Positions 30,474 through 41,400 of a stretch of DNA of 64,000 bases are shown piece after piece (the first letter of the stretch is position 1; each line of letters starts with the position of its first letter). Below the pieces are notes generated by a model that worked only from the letters and a program-made list of their open reading frames with translations, had not been told where the DNA came from and did no database searches. The position numbers and the translations under genes were made by a program. This DNA is from Blastocladiella emersonii ATCC 22665. Taxonomy: Eukaryota > Blastocladiomycota > Blastocladiomycetes > Blastocladiales > Blastocladiaceae. The DNA lies in NCBI GenBank assembly GCA_025594325.1, contig JANHCV010000001.1, positions 2,170,001 through 2,234,000 of the forward strand. The letters are read 5' to 3'.

Positions 30474-32563
30474 TTAGACCTGCGGGTTATTCCACCGCTG
30501 CGACCCGGCGCTCCCACCTCCGCCGCCGCCGCCGGCCCCGCCGCCCGAGCCACCGCGACTGCTGGTCGCCGTGCCGGGCTTGGACGCGGCGGTCCCGGGC
30601 CCCGCGACCTTGCTCGTGTACAGGGCGCGCGACGCGTAGCTGGTGCGCGACCCCGAGTACGGTTTCGCGGCCGACGGTTGTGGTGGCGGGAGCTGGGCGA
30701 TGGGCGGGAGCGACCGCGGGGGTTTCCCCGTGGCGAGCATGGCCGAGACGCCGCTGCTGGCGGCCGTCGTAGTTGTCGCGTTGGCGGCGGTCCCATGCCG
30801 CGCTGAAGTGGAAGACGCCGTGGACGCGGCCGACGAGGTGGCGGCGCGCTTGACGCCGGCGTTGCGCACGTCCGAGATGCCGCGGGCCGTGGCCGAGTCG
30901 ACCTGGACGATCCACGGGTGGTGGATGGCCTCCATGGGGCGCATGCGTTTCCGCGGGTCCCACGTCAGGCACTTGCGCACGAAATCGAGGAACTGCTCGT
31001 CGCGGCACTTGACGGCCTGCGCAAGCGTGCGCCCGTTGACGCGGCGCGACTTGCCCTTGGCGTTGGCGTACGGGATGGGTTCCTCGTTCGCGTCTGCAGG
31101 GGGTTGGTCAGCTCGTGTTGGTGGTGCGAATCAGAGAAAAAGTAGTACCGAAGAACATGTTCTTGCGCTCGGCAATGGCCATGAGGTCGGGGTCGGGGAG
31201 GCCGAGGAGCTCCATCATGCACCAGAGCTGGTCCTGCTCGTTCTCGCCGGGGAAGATCGGGTAGCCCGTGTAGAGCTCGACGAGGATGCACCCGAGGCTC
31301 CACATGTCGATGGCCATGTCGTAGGGCGCGCCGAGGATCACCTCGGGCGACCGGTAGAAGCGCGACTGGATGTACGTGTAGGCCTTTTCCGACAGCGGGC
31401 ACGACGAGCCAAAGTCGATGACCTTGATGTTGGACTTGTTAGGGGTCTTGAGGAGGACGTTTTCTCTGCGCGGTCGCGGCGAGTTAGTCGCGGCGGGACA
31501 TATCCGAGGTAGATGGGAGGCGTACGGTTTGAGGTCGCAATGGATGATCTCATTTTTCCACAGGAGGTTGAGGCAGTTGAGGATCTGGACCGAGAAGCGG
31601 CGGATGAGGCCGACCGAGAAGCCGCGAAAGTCGTTTCCCTTGATGAACTCGTAGAGGTTGATGGAGAGAAGCTCGAAGACGATGCACAGGTGGTTGCGAA
31701 AGCGAAAGGTCTCGGTCATCTGGACGCAGTTGGACGTGTCGTCGGGGTCCTGGTACGGCGAGAGCGGATCTCGGTCAGTGCGACAGCCGCGAGAAGCACG
31801 CACCCGCGAAGAAAGAAAAGCGTACCCAGCGCTTGAGGTCCTCGAGGATACGGATCTCGATCTCGCCCTGGGTGGTGAAGCGCTTCTTGTTGCGGATGAT
31901 CTTGAGTGCGACGGGCTCCTTGGTGCGGTGGTCGAGGGCGCGCACGACCTGGCCGAACGAGCCCTTGCCGAGGATTTCGAGGATCTCGTAGCGGTAGGCA
32001 ATGTGGTCGTGGGTCTGGATGAGGTAGTCGCCCTTGTTGTCGTCGTAGCCGTTGTTGGGCAGCGCGTCCGACAGGCCGTTGAGCTTCTTCTTGCCGTTGG
32101 CGACAATGGTCTGGCCCCAGTAGTAGACGTCGGGGAAGTCGAGGATCTCGTAGAGCTCGGCCGAGGTGAGGTGGGTGCCGTGGTTCCGGATCACGTCTGT
32201 TGGGTGATGGAGCAGCAGTGAGCAGCGGAGCGGGGATGTGGCGCACCGCGTGCGGCGCGTCGGATCACGCAGCGCGGCATGATCTGAAACGCGGGCTGCA
32301 GCAGCAGGCCGGGCGGCCGAGCGCGAGAGCGAGAGCAGCGTACCCTGCGGAGAATAGGAGGCTGGTGGTGGTGCCTGGGCCGAGTTGGGGGCCGAGGACG
32401 AGGGCGAGTCGCGGGGCGAGGGGCGGGCGCTGCCGGGGAGGGCGGCTCGCGCCGAGCCCGGGACCGGCTTGGTTGGGACGGCGTGGTGGTGCAGCGACTT
32501 GCCCGAGTCGATGCGCTCGGGCGCATACGTCTCTACCCTAGACACGCGACGGGTCCGCGGCAT
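30474..32563 (-). CDS. DYRK-family dual-specificity kinase (Pom1/DYRK2 type)
   Basis: Five exons, complement(30474..31093, 31149..31465, 31526..31749, 31826..32196, 32344..32563), give 583 residues. A DYRK-homology box precedes the kinase ([20 protein letters not shown]), the class II DYRK signature. Kinase motifs: [53 protein letters not shown], and the activation loop [14 protein letters not shown], where the second Tyr of YTY is the autophosphorylated residue. The C-terminus is Ser/Thr/Gly rich and disordered. In fungi such kinases control cell polarity and size. The start is uncertain: the ATG at 32800 is in frame with the unspliced leader, and short upstream frames occur there. Confidence 0.9.
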
Positions 32564-33698
32564 CAGCACGGCGCATCGCGGGTAGCGGTTCCGGAGGGCA
32601 CCCACCGATTTCCGCGCAGCATGGTGGCGGCAGGCGAGCGACGAGGATGATGCGCCGGGTGATAGCAGGTGCAGCAGCGAGTCGCCGGATCGAGGGTGCC
32701 GGCGAGATGGGCGAGCGACTGCGGGGTGGTGCGCAGCACACCGCGCGGATACACGAGAGAGCGGGCAGCGGGCGAACGTCGGCGGCGACGCGTTAGCCAT
32801 TCATTCATCCATCTGTGCTTGCGTTCGGCGTCGGTCTCGCGGTCGTGGGAGCGGATGATGATGCATGGGGTGCGGTCGGGCGCATGGCAACTTCATGGGA
32901 GTGAGCGGGCACACCTCGTTGGGCGCGCGTGGGCGGCAGCGGGCGGGGAGCGTGGATGGGCTGCCGGGGGCGAGTCTTCGGGTCGGCAAGCGGTGGGACG
33001 GGATGGGATGGGATGGGAGTCGAATGGAAGGCCGGGCCGAGCGGTGAAAGGGACGGCGAGGGAGGGGGGCGCGAGCGGGCGGGGTCCTCGGGGCGGCCGC
33101 ACACACCTCACGCGCGTCGAGTGCAGCGGATTGCTTGCGATGCGTTGCGATGCGATGCGGAGAGCTCGTTGTTGCCGGCAGCGGAGATGAGGCGAGGAGA
33201 GGGCAATTGCGGGAAGCGTGCGAGATCGGCGCGGCGCGGGAGCGGCGTGAGCGTGAGCGTGAGGGTCGGTGCAGCTGGCGGCAAACGCGTGCGGGTGCGG
33301 GGTGGGACGTGGGAGAGCGCGCCCAGGTTTCTTCTCTCCCCTCTTCTCCCCTCGCTTCGCCGCCCGCTCGCGCCGTCTGCCACGGAAATCCGCTTTCAGC
33401 GGGCAGCGGCCAGCGCGCGGCCAGCGGGCACCAGCAGCGATCGGCACCGGCACGCGTGTAACAAGCGCGGCCGGAGCAGCCGTGAGAGCCCCGTGCGAAC
33501 AGCGACGCGCCCACGCCCGACGTGATGTCTCCCTCCCCTCCTCGGCCTTCTCGACCGGCTCGGCCAGCCCGCGAAAACGCGCTGGTGCAACGCGTGGGCA
33601 ACCGGCGCGTGACCGGCCCGTGACGCTGCCGCCGATCCCGCTCGCTCCTCTGTCGCTGACGAGCCGCTCTCCTTGCCGCTTCTCCCCACCCGTCCACC
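32564..33698. promoter_or_regulatory. 1.1-kb divergent promoter region (DYRK kinase / RTR1)
   Basis: No gene seen. The region has strong strand asymmetry: pyrimidine-rich leaders towards both genes and short tandem motifs (GGGATGGGATGGGATGGGA at 32999-33017, GCGATGCGTTGCGATGCGAT at about 33137, GTGAGCGTGAGCGTGAG at about 33247). Long frames here are due to composition. On the minus strand, tiny upstream frames (ATGGATGAATGA at 32801-32812 and ATGAATGGCTAA at 32793-32804) precede the kinase. Confidence 0.5.
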
Positions 33699-35592
33699 AT
33701 GTATCAACCCATCACAGCACGCAGCTTGGCCAAACCTGCTGCAACGGCCTCGCCCGCCGCTCCATCGAGCCGGCTCGCCGGCGGACCGGGCGGCGCGCCT
33801 GCAACGTCTCGCGGCGGGGGCAAGGGCCGCGCCAAGTCGGCGGCGACGGCCCCCGTCAACCGCGCCCGCCAGATGGTCATGCGCCAGTCGCTCAACCAGA
33901 AGCGCGCTCTCGAGAAGAATATCCTCCGGCACCAGGAGGGGCTTTCGGCCCCCGGCGCTGCCTCGGTCGAGGCCGTCAAGGACGCCGTACGGGCGCTCGT
34001 CCATGGTGTGCTTTATCGGTCCCTGACGTGTTCCGAAACCTAGTGCGCCATCCTGCAGCCGCTGCACTGGGACGAGATCGCCCTCGAGCGCAACCTCATC
34101 GACTACTGCGCCTACCCGCGCTGCGACGAGGTACTCACTCCCCTCACGCTCGCCCACTCCCTGTCCTGCGGACTCACCCGCCCGCTTCTCGCAGCCGTAC
34201 GAGTGTTCCAACACCGTCTCCACCGTCATCCGCGTGCGCCCCGCCTCGCGCGGCCCGCTGCGCGTCGTCAACGACGAGCTCTTCGACCTGCTCGCCCTGA
34301 AAAACGACCTGCACGGCTTCGCCGAGCCGTGGAAACCCCTCGCCCCGAGCGAGGCCGCCATCCTCCCGCCCGACGCCGATGTTGCTCATTTCTGCTCCCG
34401 CCGCTGCCTCCTTCGCAGCAAGACGGTCCGCGTCCAGCTCGACGAGGAGCCCGTCTACCTCCGCCTCCGCGCTACGCCGCCCGTGCAGCTGCCCGAGGAG
34501 CTCGAGCACCAGTACGGATTGTCGCTGGCCGACGCTTGGCTTGACCAATGCTGACTACTCGCGGTCTAGAAAACGCGACCCCGTCGAGGCCTACGTCTCC
34601 GACATCCTCAGCACGCCGCTCGACGTGCCGCGCGAGGCCGTCGCCTCGGTCGTCATCCGCGAGAACGAGGCCGCCGCCGCTACTACGCCCGCATCGGCCA
34701 CCGCCTCCGACGCGGACCCGACCGACCAGGCCCGCCGCGTTGACGGCTACGCATCAAGGGACCCGCATGTCACCCAGAAACGCCGTCCTCGCGGTACCAA
34801 ATCGGCGGCGGCCGCCCCGTCGCTCCCCGCCCGCGCCCTGTCCGAGCTCCCGACCACCTTCACCCTCGTCGCGAGCGCCTTCACCGGCGTCGTCACACCG
34901 CGCACGCGCCGCTGGCTCAAGCACGGTAACGACGCACCGCCCAAGCAGCCGCCATCCTCGGAGCCCTCGTCGTCTGCGGCTCAGGCTCGGAGCTCGGATG
35001 CCAGTTCCGGCGATGAGGACGAGGAGGAAGAGGAGGAAGAGTACCTCCCGCTCAACCTCCACCGCAAGCTGCAGACGGGCATCTTCCAGGACCGCTTCCA
35101 GACCATGTACGTTCCCGCCGCCGCTGCTGGGTCACCCGGGTCCCACTCACTCCCTGCTGCCGCATAGCCTGCGCTCCGTCGCCGAGCTCATCGCGCCCGA
35201 CACGGACACGCGCCACCGGCTGCTCCGCGAGACCCGCGCCTTCTCCGTGACGCTGCGCGCGACCTCAGGCACCAACTCGATCCTCGAGACCGACAGCATG
35301 TACAGCTGGCTCTTTGTTCTCATCGTCATCTGGGGGTACATCGATCTGTATTCGCGCTTGACGATCCTCACATCCTGACTTTGGACACCGTACGCGTAGC
35401 GCGTGCCGCCCGCACCCCGACCTCGCCGCCGCCGTCATCGACGCCAAGCCGTGGCACATGGTCGTCGAGGGCATCCTCAACGAGGTCCAGCACGACCTGC
35501 ACGGCCACGCCGCCGAGGCCAAGGGCGTCGAGCTCCCGCGCCCGCTCACCGTCGACCAGATCGAAGACCTGGCCAAGTTCGTCTTCATGTAA
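33699..35592 (+). CDS. RTR1: RNA polymerase II CTD phosphatase Rtr1/RPAP2
   Basis: Six exons, 33699..34007, 34044..34130, 34195..34511, 34570..35106, 35168..35299 and 35400..35592, give 524 residues. Rtr1/RPAP2 acts on phosphorylated Ser5 of the Rpb1 C-terminal domain and in Pol II assembly and import. The family zinc site is clear although split by introns: YCAYPRCDE (Cys125, Cys130), PYECSN, then AHFCSRRC (Cys199, Cys203). After it come KTVRVQLDEEPVYLR and a long acidic, disordered region (DEDEEEEEEEYLPL), then a helical C-terminus ending QIEDLAKFVFM. The 36-base first intron is unusually short. The 100-base last intron would add a hydrophobic MYSWLFVLIVIWGY frame if retained. Start in ccaccATG. 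Confidence 0.88.
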
Positions 35593-35791
35593 ACGGCGCG
35601 CGCGGTGTCGAAGCTCTCGCGTGCCAACCCCTCATGTATCGAATGAACCGCCTGTACTACATGCAATGAATGTAGACCTTGCTTCTCCATCCGAACCCGC
35701 GGCCAGAACGCGTGAGACTTCAGGGCAGGGATCATCGGCGGTGAGGCCACGACGGCCGCGAGCACGATACGCCCTCGTCCCTGCCCCGCTC

Positions 35792-37431
35792 ATGACTGCG
35801 CCTGTCCCGGCGTGTCGGCCGATACTCGGCGCTCGAGTCGGCGACGCGATCGTGGTGCTTCCGGACACCGCGGCTCGGCCAGCGAGCGAGGGTACGGATC
35901 ACAGCGAGAGAGCTAGCTCGCCCTCAACGGCTGACCCGCGCGACAAGACCAGGGAACCGGCGTGACGGTCATCGGCACGCTCTGTTGCTCTGAGCCGTGC
36001 ATCTGTACCAAGGAACAGGTCGATGCAGCGCAGCTTCGCCTGATCCGGTCGCCCGACGCGACGTGGGAGGCCGTGTACGCATCCACGTCGAACAGCTCTA
36101 CAAGGTCGACCTAACACCTTCACGCCTAGCCGACGCGGCGGAAACCAAGTCACAATCTTGCTGTATGATCCAACCGCGCTCCCGATCGCGCCAGTCGCCC
36201 CGCCCGGGCCACCGGACACGCTCCTCGCCGCACACTTTGCCCCGTCACGCCGCGACAGAAGCGCGTCGCCTTCGCTCACCACGGCGCTCGAGTTCCTCGC
36301 CACCGCGCACGGGAGCGACCGCGATGACGCGCATCGCGGCACCCCCGCGCCCGTTCCCTGCACCGTCGTCCTCGAGCACAACCGCGTCGGCGAACCCCTG
36401 GCGCTATGCCGCGAATACGCGCGGTCGACGTTCCACTGGCTCGGCGCCATGCACACGGCCCCGACGAGCGCGGCGGCGCTGAGCGGGCTGTGGCTCGCCA
36501 TCAACGACCGGATCCTCGGTACCGCCTTCGCCGCGTACCTCCTGTCCCCAGGCGTCACCGACGTGCTCGCGCCGCGGCTCGCAGCCGCGCTCGCGAACCA
36601 CGCGTGCGCGCGCGTCCACGCCACGCTGACGTGGTTCATGTCGTGGCCCGCGGGGCTCAAGCTCAACAACGCGTTCGCGCGGTTCCTCGGCGAGCTCGGC
36701 CAGTGGGTCGTGCTCGCGTGGGACACGGGCGTCTTGCAGCCCCTGCTCCGCGCCGTCACGTCGGAACGTGGACTCGCTGCCCTCGCGACCCTCGCGGTCG
36801 TCGGCGGCGTCTCGCTCCTCCTCGCCGTCGTCACGGACCTCCTCGCGCTCCTGACCGCGCACCTGCACGCGCTGCACCACGCGACCGCGCGGCTGTTCGC
36901 GGCACAGCGCCGCGCACTCGTTGCCCTCCTCGCCCTGTTCCTCGGGAAACAGCACAACCCGCTGCGGCGACGCGTCGAGACGGCGACGTTTTCGGCCGAG
37001 CAGCTGCTCATGGCCACGCTCCTGTTCACGGTGCTCGCGTTCCTCGCGCCCACCGCACTCGTCTTCTACGCGTACTTTGAGGCCATCCATCTCGCGCGCA
37101 CCGCGGCACACCGCGCGGCGGCCACCGCGCTCGTGTTCTTGCACTCGTTCCCGCTGTTCACGCTCACGGTCCGCACAAAGGAGCCCGCTAGGTTGCCCGG
37201 CGTGCTCACCTTGGTCCCGTCGAGCAGGGTCGCGGGCGCGTATGAGGTCGTGGTACGTTGGTTTTGCGGGGATGTTAGTGGTCGGGAGTGTACTGACTGC
37301 CGATACGTCCCTAGAATGAGCCCGTGCCGTGGTCGCGCATCATCCTTGTATCGCGCGACGGCGGCCCGCCGATCCATGTACTACCGCGGCGAGCAGCGGT
37401 CGCTGAGCGCGAGTCGAAGAAGACGCGATAG
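35792..37431 (+). CDS. GPI1: GPI-GlcNAc transferase subunit Gpi1 (PIG-Q)
   Basis: Four exons, 35792..35891, 35948..36074, 36130..37252 and 37315..37431, give 488 residues. Gpi1/PIG-Q belongs to the ER complex that transfers GlcNAc from UDP-GlcNAc to phosphatidylinositol, the first step of GPI anchor synthesis, and stabilises the catalytic subunit. Family features: NQVTILLYDPTALP in the N-terminal part, TLTWFMSWPAGLKLNNAFAR followed by FLGELGQWVVLAW, and several membrane helices (GLAALATLAVVGGVSLLLAV, LLMATLLFTVLAFLAPTALV, and others). The last exon gives NEPVPWSRIILVSRDGG. The first ATG has a weak context, and an in-frame ATG at 35667 is an alternative start. Confidence 0.85.
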
Positions 37432-38475
37432 AGCTGGGCGAATAGATGCCGATTGATGATCATTTGCTGGAACCGATCCCATTGACCCTGTTTGACATGC
37501 GGTCGACTTCAGCGTGAAGTGTGGGACGCGAACGCGAACCACCATTCCAACAACCGCAGTATTTGATCAGCGGGGCCAGCAACACGTTGAAGCGCGTTCT
37601 CGGGTGCTTCTCTCGTGGTACCGAGGCCGGCCGAGAGCACCGTCGCCGGGCCCGCGCCAGCTGAATGATGATGCGTCGTGTGATGAACCAGCGTCGTGAT
37701 CATGGTCATGGTCCGCGACCGCAGTTGTTCCACAGTCAGTGATAGGTCGGTAAGCAATGGTGCCGCGGAGGAAACGAACGTATATTGAGAGCTGCAGGAA
37801 CTGAAATCATAGACGTCAGTGGACCAACAAAGGCCGCGGCCATGGCCGCGAAGTCCGTGGTCAGCCGCTCCTCGCGCGTGGCCACCACCGATCCTCGCGC
37901 TGATTCGACTTGCGCTCGTCTACCCGAGCAAGCCTGACTGTTGAGAGAGTTGATCGGACCGTTGAAGTTGACGAAGGCGAGCGCTCAGACCGGCTATCGA
38001 CGTGGATGATGGACTCGGCTATGGCCGCGGCGGCGGTCGGGCGAGATCCGCGGCCAAACCTCACTCGCGCTCACATACGGATGAAGTTAGCGAGCAGAGC
38101 GCGAATCGACGGCGAGGGCCGGGACGCAGGAGTCGGGCAGTTTCCAAGTTGGCCGTGGCCATGGTCGCGAAGCCGACTTGAGCTAGCGCTCCATGGACTG
38201 GGAGCTGACTGAGAGCGCTTCCAGCAGCCGATACTCCACACGGGCATGAACAAGGCCGTGACGGATGCGGAGCAAGTTCAAATCGATGGCCATGGCCATG
38301 GCCGCGTCGCGAAAGGATCATCAAGGCAGGAGACGATGGAGTCCGGAGTCACGTAAGAACGATACGTTGCATTGCGGAGAAAAAGAAACACGATGGATGA
38401 ACAAAACAAGAAACTAAAGAGAAGAATACAGGGAGGAGAGAAGGAAGGAAGAGAGGGGGAGAGACCGAGAACGCC
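37432..38475. other. Intergenic, no gene seen; repeated NcoI-like palindromes
   Basis: 1,044 bases between the 3' ends of two convergent genes. No convincing frame. The motif CCATGGYCGCG recurs at about 37840, 38159 and 38298, twice within the palindrome GGCCATGGCC. The last ~100 bases are A/G rich on the plus strand, i.e. a C/T-rich 3' region for the giant minus-strand gene. Confidence 0.4.
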
Positions 38476-41400
38476 TTAGCGCGTCTTGCCCGTCGACTTC
38501 TCGAACGCGGCGATCAGCGAGGCCACCTTGGACGACACCTCGACAGCGGGCTCGGCGGGGAGCGGGGCGGGCGCCTTGAACACGGCCGGGATCGACACGC
38601 GGCGCGCGGACGTCGGCGGGGAGCTGGGCGGCGACGAGACCGACTCGTAGATGGAGCGGAGGGCCTGGACGCTCGACGACGGGGAGCCGGGGCGGGACGA
38701 GTTGCTGGAAGTGGTGGTGGTCGTGGTCGTGGTGAAGGAGGTGGTCGAGATGGTCAACGAGTTGGCGGCGACGACGGGGGCGGCGGCGGACTCCTGCTGT
38801 TCCTCAGCGATGATAATGGCGGCATTCACCCCCTCTTCTTCCACGACGGCAGCCGGAACACGCGCTGCAGTAGACTGGGAGAGGAGGTCTTGCCGAAAGG
38901 GCTGCTGGTCGGCCGGGGCCTTGGCCTGACCAGCCTCGACCTCGGCGGTGGTCGCAGGGGCGGCTCCGGTCGCGGAGGACAAGGCATCAGAGAAGGAAGT
39001 AGAGGAGACGGCGGCGGCGGTCGACTCGGAGGAGCTGGCGGTCGACGACTCGGTCTGGAGGAGGGAAGCGGAGGAGGGGGTAGTGGTGGTGGTGGTGGTG
39101 GAGGTGGAGGTGGAGGCAATCACCCCTGCATCCACGACGGCAGCGACGAGCGAAACACTCGCTGCAGCAGCGTCGGTGCAGGGGTCGTTCCGAAAGGGCT
39201 GCTGGGCCTCGTCGGAGGGCGCGACGGGCTCGCCAGCAGCAGCGGCATCGACATCGGTGGCCGTCACGGGCGCGTCAGCCTCGGGGGCGGCGACAGCGGC
39301 AGGGACAGGGACGGCGGCGGACTCGACATCGACGTCGGAGACGTTCGTTCCGTGCTCATGGACAGCATTTACCCCCTCTTCCACGACGGCAGACGGAACA
39401 TCCGCTGCAGAAGACTGGGAGAGGAGGTCGTGTTGAAAGGGCTGCTGGTCCGGCAAAGGCGACGCGGCGACGGCCGCGGGCGAACCCGCGGCGTCCTCAG
39501 CGACAACCGAGCGCGAAACCGGAACGTCATCCTCATCGATGCCGAGCTCGTCAATGAACGTCGGAGCAGGAACGTCAGCGACCGCGGGCGCGGCAGCGGC
39601 CTCGGCGGCAGGCTCGACGACAGCGAGGTGGTAAGCGACAGCCACGCCGGTCACGGGGACGGTGGCGATGGTCTCGTCGACGGGGGCGAGCTCACGGATC
39701 GAATCGGTCGCCTGCGAGGTGGCGGTGGTCGTGACAGTCGACTCGATGACCTCGGCGACAGCAGAGGTGGACGAAACGACGACACCAGCATCGGGAATGG
39801 TGGCGAGGGCGGCGGCGAGGCCGGCAGCCGAGGTCGACGAAGCGGAGGAGATGCTGCGAACCGTGCGGGTCACGACAGGGGTCGACGAGGTGACGGTGGT
39901 CGTAGAAGTCGAGGTGCCGCCGTTAGACACGGTGGTGCTCGAGGCCGACGACGAGGTGGCGCCGATGAGCACGGTCACGGACTCGGACTCGGTGGGCTCC
40001 TCGGTGATGGTCTCGACGACCTGCTCGCCGGTGACCGGGTTCGTGCGGATGATACGACGGGTCACGATCTTGCGGGTGATCAGGCGCTGGGAGCCGGGCT
40101 GCGACGAAACGCTAGTCGTCGTGAAAGACGACGCGCCAGCGGACTGCTGGGCGGCCTAGAGAGACGTGTCAGAAGGGCCCCGAAACCATGATGAGAGGAG
40201 GTGACGTACGTCGGCATCAGAAGTCGCGGTGACCTGGACGGATGACGAGGTCGAAGACGAGGTGGTGGAACCGGAAACGACTACGTGCGTAAGGTAAAAG
40301 TGTTAACGAGATAAGGAAAATTCAAAGTATGCCGACAGGGCGGAAGAGCAAGGCGTACCAGAAGCGGAGGACACAACAGACGACCCAGCAGCAATCGACT
40401 CAACAACGGAAGAGGCGACGTAAGCATCAACGACGTCGGCGGCGGTGATCTCGACCACCTTGGTACGCTCCACGTCCGACTCGGTGATGTGGACGAAATC
40501 CGACTCGGCCGCAGCTGCGGCAGCGACAACGAACCCGGAGCCCGTCTCGTCGACAACGGCGGTCTCGGTAGTAACCTTCGACTCAACGACATCCATGAGG
40601 ACCTCCGACTCGTGAACGGTGACCTCCTGGCTGGAAGACTGCTCGTGGGCAGCGGTGGTCGTCGACGCACCAAAAATGGCGCGCGAGATCGAGGTGAAAA
40701 GGCCGCCCGAAGAAGCAGCCTCACTGGGGACCTCCGAAACGGCCTCGGTCGACGACGACGCGGTCGACTCGACGACGGCCGTGGTCTCGGCGGTCTCGGT
40801 GACCTCGGTGGCCTCGACAACGACGGCGGCAGCCTCCGAAACGACCTCGGTGGCGATCTCGACCGACTCGATAGTCTCGGTGGTCTCGACGGCAACCTGG
40901 GTCTCCGAAACGACCTCGGTCGACTCGACAACGACCTCGGTGGTGGTCTCGGTCGTCTCGACCGTCTCGACCGTCTCGGTGGTGGTCTGGACCGTCTCGG
41001 TCGACTCGACGACGACGGCGGCGGCGGCCTGCTCCGAAACGACCTCGGTGGACTCGACGACGACCTCGGTGGCGGTCTCGGTCGACTCGACGGCGGTAAC
41101 GACCTCGGCCGACTCGACAACGACCTCGGTGGTGGTCTCCGAGACGATCTCGGCGGTCTCGGTGGTCTGAACCGTCTCGGTCGACTCAACGACGACAGTC
41201 TCCTCCGAAACGACCTCGGTGGTGGTCTCGGTGGTCTCGACGACCGTCGTGGACTCGGTCGACTCGACAACAACCGTCTCGGTCGTCTCGGTCGTCTCGG
41301 TCGTCTCGGTCGTCGACTCGGCGGCGGCGGCGGTGATCTCGACCTCCGACACGGCCGAAGCGCACTCGGCAGCAACGGCAACCTCCGAAACGACCTCGGT

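Noticed and set aside
32801-33700. Minus-strand 299-codon frame upstream of the DYRK-type kinase
   Set aside because: Composition-driven (Arg/Pro/Ser) and located in the promoter/leader; no similarity to known domains.
35300-35399. Membrane segment (MYSWLFVLIVIWGY) in Rtr1
   Set aside because: It lies in the last intron, which has a GTACAG donor, a CTGAC branch-like site and a CGTAG acceptor; splicing restores the C-terminal frame.
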